Source: Takakia lepidozioides (taxonomy: Eukaryota; Streptophyta; Takakiopsida; Takakiales; Takakiaceae). Taken from it: DNA of 64,000 nt. Made by a program: the position numbers and the translations under genes. Shown here in pieces: positions 12,001 through 25,161 of this stretch; positions within the stretch are counted from its first letter, which is position 1, and each line of letters begins with the position of its first letter. Location of the stretch: NCBI GenBank assembly GCA_030704615.1, contig CM060734.1:49122042-49186041 (forward strand), written 5' to 3'. Under the pieces are notes generated by a model, which saw only the letters and a program-made list of their open reading frames with translations, was not told the origin of the DNA and made no database searches.

Positions 12001-15000
12001 TCCCACTTTACTCCCTGACTTGATTTGTCTCATACTTTAAGATTGTCTCAGTTGTGAGACAGCATCTGTCGGTTCCACCATCGTTCTTTCTCGTTCCATG
12101 TGACTTTCCTTGATAATTTTATCTTCATGCCCATGTTCTCGTGATTGAAGGCTATTCTCTACGGTGGTCGTGGCTTTCTTATTTCATATTTGGCTACTCC
12201 TTGAATGTGAGTTCAGAGTTATCAGACTCACATTGCTAGACAAGTTGTTTCTTTCCTCTTTGCAGCCAAAGGAAACATTAGAATGACTCCAGAATGATTG
12301 CTGGCTGTTTGCTTGTTGTGTTTAACATGAGAATGGTATCCTATGTGAGGGTACATGGAGCCAGTCTGAACAACTGCAGACCTTATCTTGCATTCTTGCT
12401 TTGGACCTGAGGAATGTCGTGAATTGCTTTACAGATCAAGAAAGCTCTACGTGGGGTGAAGGTGGAAGTTACCCATCGTGGAAGTATGCGCCGAAAGTAC
12501 CGGATTTCTGGGCTCACCAATCAGGCAACAAATGACCTTGAGTATGCCTCTGCTAATAATCTTTTGATCTCTATGTATTGCATTGTTTGACAGTTTGAGT
12601 GAGTAGTTTGTGTGATTAGGAGATTCATAGTTTGTCATATTTGCAGATTTCCTGTGGATGAGAAGGGAACACTAAAGTCAGTTACTGAGTATTTTCGAGA
12701 GACTTATGGCTACCACATTCGCCATGCATCCCTGCCATGCCTTCAAGTTGGCAATCAGCAGCGGCCTAACTATCTTCCAATGGAGGTATGTCTTCTGTCC
12801 TTTGTCCTACTTTGTTAAGTTGTCCAAGGCCTCGTGAGTAATATTTCCAGATGTAATGGTAGAGTTGTCTTTTGTAAGTGTCACCGGATGAGAGTAAAGG
12901 AAAGTGGGCCTTCCATTTTTCGATGTTGGAAGGCAAGAACCAGGGACAGTGTGAGTAGGCTGTGTGTTTGGATTTGAAGGGATTCTGTTTCCGGATAATT
13001 AGCAATGGTTTGTGTTGAAGGTGTATTTAGAGAGTTTGTCTGAAGAATTTCTTTTTGGTGTTCACATTGGCTCAAAACAAAAGCCTTCGCTTCAAGTTTT
13101 AAGGTATTGGAATGTTGTTCCTCAACCAGGTTTGCAAGATAGTGGAAGGGCAACGTTATTCAAAGCGCTTGAATGAACGACAGATTACTGCACTTCTCAA
13201 AGTCACTTGTCAGCGTCCGAGAGACCGCGAGAAGGATATTGTACAGGTATGTTAATTAGGTTTGAGTCTCCAGTCAGTGCTTGCACAACTTCTTGGCAGT
13301 GCACCACTTCCATTACTGAAGAGACCCACCCACAATGTTGATTTCAGCGGGGAGGCTATGGTCGTGGATGGTGGGTCTTGGCTGGATACAGGACTTAAAT
13401 GTAAGCTGGACTTCTTGCATCTAACAAATGAATGTGGGATTGGCTGGGTTGGGGGGGTGTTTTGCAGACAGTGCACCATAACGCTTATCATCAGGATCCA
13501 TATGCACAGGAGTTTGGCATCCGCATCAGTGACCAGCTTGCCCATGTGGAGGCCCGTATTTTACCTGCCCCTCGGGTTAGTATTAATCTCTAGCACCGCT
13601 ACTTAATTGTTCATGCTTTTCTTGCATGCATGGTAGGTTATGCTTTTGCTTTCACTTTGCATTCAGTGATATCATATCCAGAATTACTGACCATAAAGCA
13701 ATTGTGATTTTATAGCTCAAGTACCATGACACTGGGCGGGAAAAAGAATGTCTGCCACAAGTTGGGCAGTGGAATATGATGAATAAAGTACGGTTCTTCT
13801 CCTTCAGTTTTTTTTTTGTCATCAACTATGGAGAACTTTTCCTTGATTTTGTCATTGGCTGGATGGTGATGAGCCACTGATATGAAATACTAGATGTTGA
13901 AGAACTACTAGTAAATTACTAAGGACCTGCATGATGGTGCATGGTAATGTAATGTGCTTTTGCTCTAGACGAGTGCATGACTCTTGTTCTTTCTCTCTCA
14001 TGTGTTCTTCCATTTTCTATATAATAATTATTTTTATAAGTGTTATGCCACTTATATATATTTGTGGTTATTGTGCTCATAACAACAATCACTGGGGTTT
14101 ACAGAAGATGGTAAATGGAGGGGTGGTAAACTACTGGGCGTGTATTAATTTTTCACGAGGCGTGCAAGAGAATGTTGCTCGTGGATTCTGCTACGAGTTA
14201 GCTCAGATGTGCCAAACATCTGGCATGGTATTTATTAGGAGCTTCCATGGATTCTCTGTTCTGATCTGTGTCTTTGATTTTCCTTTGCTATAGCAAGTGT
14301 CAGTTGTTGTATCAGATGGAGAATGGGGAAGTATGGCTAGTCCCCTTTGTTTTCATGGACTAGCAAATGCCTAAAACCACGAATTCATGTGCTTGTATGA
14401 AGAATTGGTCTATCTGATTGGCATTGCAGGCCTTTCAAAGTGAACCAATTGTTCAAGTCCAGAGTGTACGCCCAGAGCATTCAGAAGATGCTCTGTTACA
14501 TCTCTATGAAGAAGTCAAACAAAGGACAAAGGGCAAGGGCTTGGATCTTCTTGTGGCCATTCTTCCAGACAACAATGGATCTCTTTATGGTGCGTTGAGT
14601 TATCTCCTGCATCTGTTTTTGGGATGAATGTTTCCAAATAATGCCGATGACTTGTTTAATTTGATCTTATTTTTGCCTTAGGCTGGCGGATACATTGTGA
14701 ACATGTCCACTTTTTGGTTAGTGGTGGATTGGCATGTTGTTCTCTTAAGTGTCTTTCCACTGTATCCATGTGACCACCACAGTCAATCCACTATATCCAC
14801 TATATGTGACCACACCCATATTGTAGACTGTCTTGATGTGTGTCCCCCTTCATTCAACTAATATTGATAAGGATTCCTACCCAGAATGTTATGAAGTGTA
14901 CATGGCATAATTACATGTACTCAAGCATTTAATTGGGAAAGCAAGTGTCCATCTGCTTATTTTCATGCTGTTGTATCTTGATGAGAAAGCTTTTTGGGTA

Positions 15001-18000
15001 TGCACCTGCTTTGATTCTTCTAGGTGTTTTCTGTGCACGTACTCTCTCAACAGTCCGAAGTATTGGATTGTTTTTCTGACAAGTCTTTGAGATCCTCTCG
15101 TGGTCGTTGAAATCAGTGGTTATTCGGAAAGCCTGCCATTCTCATAGCTGCATGCTGCCTTCAAAGTCACATTATGTGGTTACCTTACATCCTCTCTCAA
15201 CGAGCTTCATAAAGTGTTGCTATGCCATTGCTGTGAAGAAAACACATGAAAACACCAAAGGTTTTCTTTATAGAGGCCTGGATAGTCATTAAAAAGCATG
15301 TGGTGGCTTCTTTGTATGGGCACATTTAAAATGATAACACCATTCAATTTTGCTTAATGTTATATTTACGGGCATCTTTTATGACCGTCTTGTGTTGTGC
15401 GATCAGAAATCTGTTTGCTGTCATTAGTATAGTAACTTTTGCATATGCTCTTTGGCATCATGTGTAGGGGATCTGAAGAAACAGTGTGAGACAGTTCTTG
15501 GTGTGGTATCTCAATGCTGCTTGACCAAGCATGTGTTCAAAATGAGCAAGCAGTATCTGGCCAATGTGGCTTTAAAGATCAATGTGAAGGTATTCTCCTT
15601 AGGATATTACTTCTGCAGAATCACTAACGGGAGGTTATGTTTTATTATTCACATTATTCGTGTATGTTGGAGCTCTGGAACCTTCTCTTTTTCATTTGTT
15701 TGTTCTGTTTGTCTTGATAGTGCACAGTTGTGCATTTATGGTTTTTGTCTGGAATTGCGGTGTCCAGAGTGGAAAGGATGTAAAAGTTGTTCAACTGCAT
15801 GCTAGGCTTCGTAGCTTTGTGGCTGGTGGTTTCTACTCAGCAGACAGGTGCCTGTACTATTGGCTCTATGTGCTTGGTGAGATCCACATTAATTGGTTGT
15901 ACACTAATTGGTTTGTTTCATTTCTGTGGGATTCAGGTTGGTGGAAGAAACACTGTCCTAGTTGATGCTTTATCAAGGAGGATCCCTCTCGTGAGCGATA
16001 TTCCTACTATTATCTTTGGTGCTGATGTTACGCACCCACATCCTGGGGAGGACTCAAGCCCATCCATTGCTGCAGTATGTCCTCATCACTAATCCTGAAA
16101 GGATTCTGGGTAACGTTACATGGCACGTTAATAGTGTTTTGGCATTGTTGCAAGGAGTTCCTAGCCTGCCCACTCAGAAGTTTTCGCTACCCTTGTTTGG
16201 ATGTCCTACAAGCACTAATTATCTTTTGCACTATTCCTATTATGGATTGTGGATTGTGACTAAATCTTGGAAGTGTTGTTTGGTGGGAGCAGGTGGTTGC
16301 TTCACAGGATTGGCCAGAAGTCACCAAGTATGCGGGACTAGTATGTGCTCAAGCACATAGGCAGGAGTTGATCCAAGACCTGTACAAAACCTGGGTGGAT
16401 CCACAAAGAGGACTCTGTACAGGAGGCATGATCAAGTACATTCTCACAGCCTCAGCGTATTCTGGTTCAAAGTTCTCTGTGCAGACATGTACTTACCATA
16501 ATGTAAATGTAGGTGCAAGTGTAGTTCACCATCTCCATCTGTATTTCGGAGACTTGTAGACATGTAGACAGACATTATTATAAACTAGATAATGCAAAAT
16601 GAATGGGATGATTGGATTGATGGTGGTTTTGACATCCATGTCTTCTCTTTTGTAGGGAGTTATTGATATCTTTCCGCAGAGCAACTGGCCAGAAGCCGTT
16701 ACGCATCATCTTCTACAGGTTTGCTTTCTACTGTAATGATTTTTGCATGGAATTTTGGAGCCACTATTATGTGCTTCAGATATGGTAGCTGAAGGCAGTT
16801 AGAATACCAAATGCATTTCTTTAAATCTACTTTAAATCTAATTTACTGACAGTCCGACACAAAGGACGTACTTCCTTATCTGCATTCTAGATAATTGGTT
16901 TGTCTAGTTTTAGTGGGTGGTTGAGTAGTCATGGTTTGGTTCTTAATTGTGGTTATGTGCGAATGTAGGTCAATCCTGGATTCAGAGGTGCACTTAGGGA
17001 TTTGGCCATGCATGGGAATTCATGAATGTGCATGTTATCTGATATTACTAATTAGAAGACCAAAGGCTCAAAAATTGAGTAATGGATCCTCTTACTTTGT
17101 TCCTTAAATATGTGATTAGCATCAACTGTAGAGACGGAGTTCTTCATATGAATGTTACTTCTGCAGAGATGGTGTGAGCGAGGGGCAATTCTATCAAGTT
17201 CTTCTGTATGAGCTGGACGCTATTCGCAAGGTCTGTTTATTTCTTTGAATCTATTTCTGTGATATTTGGGAGTATGTTGGTACCTAGAACAAGTGGTTTA
17301 ACAGAGTGGGTTTTTCTGCAGGCCTGTGCGTCCCTTGAGCCTGATTACCAGCCGCCAGTCACATTTGTGGTGGTACAGAAACGCCACCACACCCGCCTCT
17401 TTGCCAGCAATCACAATGATAACCGTTCCACTGATAAAAGTGGTAACATCTTACCAGGTTGGGTTACAAAATCCAATTTAGTGTAGCTCTTTGTGCAGAT
17501 GTTATGGCCGCTAGTGAGTGGGTGAGGACCTTCATTCTATTTGAATATGTGGAGATGCTTGTTAAGCAACAGTTAACTTGCAACTGGTAACTTGCAACAC
17601 TTCAGATTTGTGTACTGCATTTCATTCTATCAATTTTGTACCTCGTAGCTTGATCTCATTAGTTTCGTAACTTGCTAGAGTGTTTTTCCTTTACTGAATG
17701 TAGTTCAGGTTGACCAAAATATCTTCTTCCTCATCTCTAGACATATAGTCTGAAGATACGTTGGGCTCGTCTTCCTTTTGTGAATGTATTTGATGTTGCC
17801 TAATACATCTTCTTTCTCACCTCCAGGCACAGTCGTAGATTCGAAGATATGCCACCCGACAGAGTTTGACTTTTATCTCTGCAGCCATGCTGGCATACAG
17901 GTTGATACCTGCCCTTCTCTTCATTGAATTGCATTTGTTTATCCATTGCAACTTGGTGTCCGAATAAGGATGTTGCTGTTGGCAAAGACGCATGTGTGTT

Positions 18001-19350
18001 CCCACAGCATATACCAAGCATGTGGTGTGATGGTTATATTATTTGGTCAACTGTTCAAAGGCTTAACATTATTCTCTTTTTAAATGGTGAATTACCCTTT
18101 AGTTAGTTATACCAGGGCTTAGGATGTTGATAAGCTTGCTAATGTCTCCAGACGTCAAGCAGAATTCTAGTGTTGAGGGTACTAACTCTTTTAATAATTC
18201 AAGAAGTTGAACTATTGTAGGTAACTTTGTTGATAAACAGCACAAGGTGTTGCTACACTTGCTCATTTATTTGAAATCTTCCAGTTTATTTCTAGGCTCA
18301 TTTCCACCTAATGCCCATGCCCACTCCTACCTAATGACTATGTGGGAAATAGTTTGTCGGCCTTGTGGATGCTATGTGCATTGTTGTTGCACACATGCTG
18401 TAGAGGCTACTTTTCCAAAGATTGCTGGATGTTCTATTTGGAGTAATGTGTAGAAGAGAAATGATGCAATACTTCAGATATGGGATTATGGCATGACAGT
18501 ATACTCTACAGGAATTTTCAACTATGTTGGCTGAAAGTTGCATGATTTTGATGGAGATGTGTGCTGTGTGACCAGGGGACTAGTCGACCTGCACACTATC
18601 ATGTGCTTTGGGATGAGAACAAGTTTTCAGCCGACAGTTTACAATCTCTGACCAATAATCTGTGCTACACGTATGGGCTTCTACTTTCATATGAAAACTC
18701 GCGTTAGGAATTTCATATATTTTCACTAATCTTTTTTGTTAATCTTGCTGTTAGGATGGTCTAATTTCTCAATCTCGTCGATTGCACTCTGATATACTTT
18801 ATTCTAGTAAGGCCCTTCTTTGGCCTTAACCTTTTTTATTGTCCATTCTATGACGAGTTTGGATGCTAATTATCTATCGTGGTTTTCTAACAGCTATGCT
18901 CGATGCACCCGTTCTGTTTCGATTGGTAAGTGCCCCCTATATTGTCAAAAATGGCCTGATCCTTGTTATATTTAGCTTGGTCATGTGAGTGATAAAAAAT
19001 AAATAGTTGACAATCCAGAGGATCCTTTTGTATGCACGTATGCACGTATGCTGTCAGATGTAGCTCATTTCTGTATAGTGTCAGAGCTAGTCCACGATTA
19101 ACGGATTTTTCTGTTTTGTGTTGCAGTACCCCCTGCTTACTATGCACATTTGGCTGCATTCCGGGCACGCTTCTACATGGAACCAGAGGCATCCGACAGT
19201 GGGTCGTTGACCAGTGGGTTGGGTGCGCCTGGCCGAAGCATGGTCACTAGCTCTACAGCTTCCCGCACTAATCGGGTGGCCGGTGGAGGGTCTGTTCGGC
19301 CACTTCCTCCACTGAAGGAAAATGTGAAGAGAGTAATGTTTTACTGTTGA
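9045..19350 (+). CDS. AGO1: ARGONAUTE1-clade small-RNA slicer, complete, 22 coding exons
   Basis: The model is 9045-9863, 10195-10403, 10722-10871, 11245-11378, 11787-11893, 12435-12541, 12647-12785, 13130-13246, 13468-13575, 13716-13787, 14105-14227, 14430-14589, 15468-15589, 15937-16074, 16293-16435, 16656-16718, 17167-17230, 17322-17457, 17827-17900, 18576-18670, 18894-18925 and 19127-19350. All introns are GT-AG and all phases agree, giving 1111 residues. The start is MPRRRKTP, like the basic start of other AGO1 proteins. Residues 1 to about 240 are Pro/Gln/Gly-rich with an RG-repeat block (GRGRGRGRG). The ArgoN, PAZ, MID and PIWI regions follow, and the protein ends in [18 protein letters not shown]. 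The PIWI catalytic tetrad is intact: D819 ([10 protein letters not shown]), E860 ([10 protein letters not shown]), D905 ([12 protein letters not shown]) and H1045 ([11 protein letters not shown]). It should load miRNAs and siRNAs and cleave complementary transcripts. I saw no miR168-like site by eye. Confidence 0.96.
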
Positions 19351-21678
19351 AACCTGGAGGGTAGCAACAAGATGTGCAGGCCATGCATGACCACGAGTAC
19401 TTTGTGTAAGTCATGGTCGGTAGTACCAAGGCTTCCTTTACTATCATGTGGCAAGCAGAGTACCGATCACCACCGTGTACTTGCTGTCGAATCCCTCCCT
19501 GAGGGTATAAGTAACAAGATGTTCAAGCCATGTTTTAGGCTGGACCTGATTTCTGGTTTTACCAACAGTAAAGCCTGATTCCTAGACCTAGGAGCCCATC
19601 TCAGTTGAGGTAGTGCCCCTTTTAAGTGACCTTTTTTGCACCTAGTGTACAAGGATTGTGATGTGAAAATTAGTACCATATGATTGAGGCAGAAAGCTCT
19701 GCCTTGTCCTTTGTTCCCACACCCACAAGGCTGCTCTGTACCTGTTGACTTAGATAGGTTCAAAGAGCATAGTTACAACCAAAAAAGTGTTCTCACAGTT
19801 TTGTATGATAGTACTGACTGTTTTGTTGGGCACCACACATTTGTGTGATCCATCTGGAAGTTCCTGATTTCCTTAAATTGTTGTGAACATGGAGGAGGTT
19901 GACTTGAAACTTTCCATCCAGAAATTTTCAAATGTGCCTTCGTTGGTTGTCCATCTCTCAGATGGAACAGTGTGCACTGCATATGGGGGACAAATGAGTA
20001 CTTGGAGTTTTATGGTGTAGGTTCATTCAGCATTTGTTCCTGTATGTACATTCAATTAAATGTGTGGCTAAACACAGAGAGGGTGTTGTTGGGATCACCT
20101 GCAATTCATTGAGAAAGCATGGCATGAAAATGGACCATGAGTAAGTACACAATGGAGCTACTTGTAACCTTCCAAAAGTCTTGTAAACTGCAGGAGGTGA
20201 AGGACACTCCCTGCTTCTCACAACTGAGAGGGTGGGTCAAAACGTATCCACTACTTCATTGGAGCCTGCAAAGATTTGGCTATTGTCTGAGGAAAAATGG
20301 AGTGGGGTTGTGTTAATGTGTTTTGTTTTTTAGGTCTGGAAAGGGAGCCAGAGGCTTGAGGACATTGTTCTTGTGGTCAAAACTTGGGAACCCTGTAAAA
20401 TCCTTGCATTTGCCAAGGCCCACATTTCAATGAAAACATTTGATTACAAATTATTGCTTGTTCCCACAGTTTTGCATCTTTCCCATGTACAAGTCACAGT
20501 GAGAGTCTCCACTGAAATTGTTGCTTTGTTTCTAGGCCTTTGATGCAGTTGTGAAGTAGCAAATCCATAGCAAGTAGCATGTTTGGGTCAATGCATGCAT
20601 GTACAATCCAACCTTCACACTCAGATTCCAAGAGGTATAGATTGACAAGTCATTCATGGTAGCAACTTGAAACAACCATTTCCAAGGATTTTTATATGCA
20701 GGAACTCTTCAACATGCAGATTTGAAGAAGAGTGGGAATGTCGCAAATGTGAAGTACAAGCTGGATCACAGCGAAAAAAAGCGTGTTTGCAACATCATAG
20801 CTGCTTTAAGGGCAAGGGCTCCGTCGAGGTGCAACTTCAAGTTTGCATGGTCCTCTCTGCCTCTCTTTTTTGGCTGCTTTGCCAAAAGTATTAATAAGTT
20901 TTGTTTTCAATTTGTCTTTCAACAGAATAGATGGACAGGTCAGAGGAATCTACCACCAAAGTGAGAGGGCCATCACTCACTTAGAACCATGATATAAAGA
21001 GCTGTCTCTTTCATTCAATCTATCCCATCGACAGTCCAAACAACTTGTTTACATCAAGGCAAGAAGTGAGCTCCTCACAAAGGCACTGTTTGTGTCATGT
21101 GCCTTACACTCAGTGGGGAGAATGTAGTGCTCTTTCACCGTCACCTCAGCCATGGATTATCCATAGCTCTGAATTCGCATTCCTTTAAGGTAGAGATGCC
21201 AGCCCTTCAGCTCTGCACATGCACTAATGTGACATAGGGCTCATATTCGTATACCATGGACGACTGAAACTCCACAGCTGGCACCTAGTCGCTGTATCCA
21301 GTCTGTGATAGCCTGTGATAGCCTATGAGCAACAAGTACATCTGAAGAACTTTTGATGATCCCACGAGTTCACTCTGAAACTCCTCTTGGAAACTGCAGT
21401 TAGGTAAATGAAAAACAAACTTGATGTGTACAGTATTTACAGTTACAACTTTTAAATCTCCCAAAGCTTTGTCTGTTTCAACTCTGAGACTAACCTATGT
21501 CTTCACACAAACTCTTCCCACAACCTGTCAATTTGGCCGTGAGAAGAAAATGCAGAATTGTTGAGTACCCCTGAACAAGCTGGCATGGCAACTGCACTCT
21601 CGGCTTTGCAGAGCTTGGCATGTAGAGTGCCGAAACAAGTCATTGCAGCTCCAAAATACCAACTACGTCCTGTATGAG
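19351..21678. other. Intergenic, no gene recognised
   Basis: The first few hundred bases should be the AGO1 3' UTR. Short frames around 20.7-20.96 kb on plus have no family signature. I see no repeat of note. Confidence 0.5.
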
Positions 21679-21903
21679 CTAGCCCACATGAGGAGATTTC
21701 ACAACCTTGCGCTCTTTATTGACATAGATGCGAACGCGCTCGATCCTGTAGTCCATGGTCACAAATGCTCGCTCAGGCACTATCTGAACCTTCAACTGAC
21801 CATCTTCTGCCTCTATAGTGCTTTTGGCCTCCTCTGCATCTTTCCCTACCAGATCGGGCCAACTTCTGCTCTCTGTTTTCCCCATACAGACCCCAGCATG
21901 CAT
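21679..21903 (-). CDS. Potato inhibitor I (CI-2/eglin family) serine protease inhibitor, 74 aa
   Basis: The 74-residue frame has the full family pattern: SWPDLVGKDAEEAK near residues 14-27, then IEAED, then VQIVPERAFVTMDYRIERVR, ending SPHVG. This length is normal for the family. By alignment to CI-2 (TMEYR) the exposed binding loop places P1 at Met50 and P1' at Asp51, with the Arg residues after it (R53, R56, R58) that hold the loop in disulfide-free members. Met at P1 points to chymotrypsin- or subtilisin-like targets, so a defence role is likely. The start at 21903 was chosen for family length; Met at 21885 is an alternative, and an upstream exon with a signal peptide cannot be excluded. 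The stop is TAG. Confidence 0.85.
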   Translation of the reverse strand: MHAGVCMGKTESRSWPDLVGKDAEEAKSTIEAEDGQLKVQIVPERAFVTMDYRIERVRIYVNKERKVVKSPHVG

Positions 21904-22774
21904 CGGAATACCGAAGTTAGATAGAGCCTCCCACAGGAAACTAGATTCCAAAGATACAGGCAAGGTTGACCATAACGACACATAACCAGACTGTGCTGAG
22001 AATTTCTATCATGCGTTCTACCGAGATCAAGGGAAGTCAGGTCGACCAAATTTCACACACGGCCACCACCGTGTTACTTCTGTGATGGCAAAAGGAGGCA
22101 GCAGTTCAACCCTTGACCTAATACGTCAAGGTATGAAGAAAATGACTGTGCATCGTCTGATCCAAATATCATCAGCCATTCCAATTGAAAACAACTCTTC
22201 CAACAGCCAGGGAATGTCTTCGAGATGGCCAACCAAACTACTTGATTCCACTCGGAAATCTCTAGGTTCTTCAGGCCCTACAGCAAAATGCAACAGAGAT
22301 CAAACAAATGGGTCTGGTCTGGAGAAAGAGAAGTGATGGCAACACGTACTGTGACCAGGGACCGTCCCCAGACTATTGACGCCGCCCAGGAACGCCATGA
22401 TTGTCACTACGAGGAATATCAGCGCTATGCTGCTGCGCATTGTCTGCTGACGGTCGCTTTAACCAGGGCACCCCACCCCCACCGTCGTTTCTCCCTCCAC
22501 GAAATATATTCCTCTCTACTCCTCCTCCCCGGTGTCAATGTTCGCTCTGCAAGCGTTCAAAAGCTGCTGGTGCTCTGTTTCTGGGACGGTGGTGCTAGCC
22601 AGCAGAATGGGTGGGCCATAGCCGTTGTCTTCCAAGTGTCGTCCTCCAGCGGTGGACGTATGGGTATGTGTTCCCAACTGAGGAGTTCGCTCGTCAAACG
22701 TCCAACCCACGAACACCTTCGGGAGGATTACCACCTTCTCTTCGATGTGTGGATTTGGAATTAAAGCACTCGCT
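21904..22774. other. Intergenic between divergent inhibitor and unknown gene
   Basis: The inhibitor (minus) and the gene at 22775 (plus) are divergent, so this stretch should hold both promoters. A long minus-strand frame that begins over the following exon is an antisense shadow. Nothing else was recognised. Confidence 0.5.
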
Positions 22775-24567
22775 ATGGCGGACGTGATGCTCCCTGGTTG
22801 GGGCTCCCCACCAGCAGCAGCGGCAAAGCTTGGTCGAAGACGGAGGCAAGAATTAGCTAGCGCGCGAATTGTCTCTTGTAAACTTGACACGAATAGCGTG
22901 CGAATGTGCAGCGATGTGTATGTGGCCAGTATGCCCCTACGAGTACCCGCAGGGCCTGCTCGCTGGGCTCTGGAGGCAGCGGACGCTGTTGGGATGTTCG
23001 AAGACATGCAGCATTTCATGACTATTGTGCAGCCCCCCACCGAAGGCAGCCCTGTGCGTCTCTCTCAACCGGTTTACTTTCCCTCCATTTTATTCTTGTG
23101 GTGAGTGGATGGGCCTCCTCTGTCTGATATTCAGCGCCCCAATCCTCGGGCTAGGTAATTGGCACTAAGATTGTGACTGCATACATCACATCAAGATAAA
23201 CACTATTCTGAACGTTCTTTTCCAGGATGGTCAATGTCTATGTCGAGGTATCGTGTTCATACCAGACAGTGCTCTTTTGAGCTCTAATATCCTTCCCTCC
23301 CTCACTCAAGCATTAGGTACGAGTCCTGCAAGTGTTTCCGATAGAACGAAATGGGAACCTGACCTAGTGGTCTGGAGTGCTGCGATTTGCAATGTGGACT
23401 GATCAATGCTTGGTGATACTCCCCACCAACAACCTTCACGAGTTTGTCCGCGCTATCAAATTCCTAGCTGTCTGTCGTTGCAAGACCAGTAACTCTTTGA
23501 GGATGGCTGAAACACACGGCCTCATGATTATAATCGGATCAAGCAGCCTGCGATTAGAGCAGAAGGTGGAATCCATCCTATAAGCTCATGGGGCCTAAAC
23601 TTATGGAAAGCTAACACAAACACAGACATGGAGAGATATTCTGAGGGTTTAATTCCTGTTTTTGGCAGTGCATGGTATTTGACTTCCAGCCTCGCAATCC
23701 AGAGGATCCATGGGCTGCATTGGCAGTGCTGCTGGGCTGTAGTATTCCTGGTACGATCAGTGGTTTTTTTTGGATCCATGGTTCTGCTGCTTTGGCATTG
23801 CACACGTTTGCTAATTGTAATTGCCAGGAACATTGTTAGCCGGTGTGAGTTCCGGACTCTTAAGACCTTACCTTTACCGCGAACATACTTTTACTGTGGA
23901 CACACTTTGTTCCAAGTTTTTCAGTTGTAGCTAGTTTATTGGCCTTGGTATGCAACATCAGGACCTTACAAGAAAGTTTTCCATCAGATAGAAACTCATT
24001 TTGAACATTCAATTTAGTAATTGTAAGGTTTTTGTTGGTAACAGGCGTGGTACAGGAGAGGACCTTGCAAAAATTGCCAGTCAGACGGTGTTGGTGGATT
24101 GGAAACACGCAGCCTGGCAGGAATCTTGAGAGTGCACTTGACTTCAACAGAAGTTGGGATCCTGAGCTCCTCGTGGGGATGCATGACTGTCGGCACCATA
24201 CTCTCGGTACTTCTTCTCCATCTTCCCTTTTTTGTCAATCGACCTAGTGACGTCCTCCTGCTTCGATCTCCATCTCTGATGGTGTACACAACATGTAGAA
24301 CCACTTATCTTTGTCCCAAAATCTTGCGTGGCTTGCCCATATGAGGTTAGTACTGTAGCATTGGTATTGACTCTTTGGTTATAAGAATGGAGAGAGAGAG
24401 ACAGAGAGAGGCATTGACCAATGCATGCAATATTTGGTAATGGCATGCACTTGCTCACTATCCCACTCCTCCTGGAGCCGGTTGTTGACTTCAGCTCGCC
24501 ATGATGTATAACCAGAAAAGTTCTGCCACTGGGCACAGCTGAGAACAATCTGGCTACAGGAAGTGAG
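22775..24567 (+). CDS. Conserved plant protein of unknown function, 3' end unresolved
   Basis: Exons read by eye are 22775-23053, 23669-23750, 24045-24206 and tentatively 24539-24567. All use GT-AG and all phases agree. The start is MADVMLPGWGSPPAAA, followed by a basic stretch and VYVASMPLRVPAGP, then a hydrophobic/acidic part ending MFEDMQHFMTIVQP. Exon 2 encodes CMVFDFQPRNPEDPWAALAV and GCSIPG. Exon 3 encodes basic LPVRRCWWIGNTQPGRN, then FNRSWDPELLVGMHDCRHHT. The motif block FDFQPxNPED, SIPG, LPVRRCW, then HDCRHHT suggests one conserved globular domain with candidate catalytic Cys/His residues, but I cannot name the family. The next exons are not identified; a reverse-transcriptase scrap on the opposite strand lies within about 400 bases downstream and may sit in an intron. 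Confidence 0.6.
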
Positions 24568-24900
24568 GTGTGAGGTGGCGATTCCATTGTACTCGAGACC
24601 ATGAGGGTAGTTGACGACTACTGCTTTAGTCCCAACCAACAATGTGAAGGGAGTGGGAGGAGAGGATAGAGGGATCTGTGCTTGTTGCTTGCTGCCTCCA
24701 ATTCTGGCTGGGATGTACCCTTGAGGGCATAGTCCCCTCAGAATGCTTATTTTCCTGCTTGGGGATTAGCACACTAAGGTGGCTAAAGGAAAAGCCACAG
24801 CAGGAGAACATGCTCTCACTGAGGAGAGAGAGAAGGAAGACTGGAAGATTTCCTCTTACCACCGCTGGAGGCATGGAGGTCCATGGGACACAGTAGGACA

Positions 24901-25161
24901 TTATTCTAAAAACACAGAAATCAAAGAATACATCAAACAGCAATTAGACCCCAACAGGGCCAGGGCTTTAGGCTCAGCCTCAGGATTTTGAAAGTTGGTG
25001 AACAGAGTCGCAGGGACAATGTTCTTGATGGTCCTGAAGAGGGTCACTCTCTGGTGAGAATATCCCGAAGAATGTATCAGAAAATGGATATTGTCTTCAG
25101 GCTGTCCACACATCGGGCAATTACAATCTCCCCTTCCTCTTTGCTTCTGTTTACTGTTCAA
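24901..25161 (-). mobile_element. Reverse-transcriptase zinc-binding (zf-RVT) fragment
   Basis: The 86-residue frame contains CNCPMCGQPEDNIHFLIH and GYSHQRVTLF. This is the CxxC...ExxxHFLxxC/S...Y..R pattern of the zf-RVT domain found at the C-terminus of plant LINE-derived proteins. The final zinc Cys is replaced by Ser (IHSSGY). No RT catalytic motif was found upstream, so it is a remnant. Confidence 0.6.

Noticed and set aside
22516-23040. 174-codon minus-strand frame
   Set aside because: Antisense to the first exon of the plus-strand gene at 22775, whose exons have phase-matched splicing and conserved motifs.
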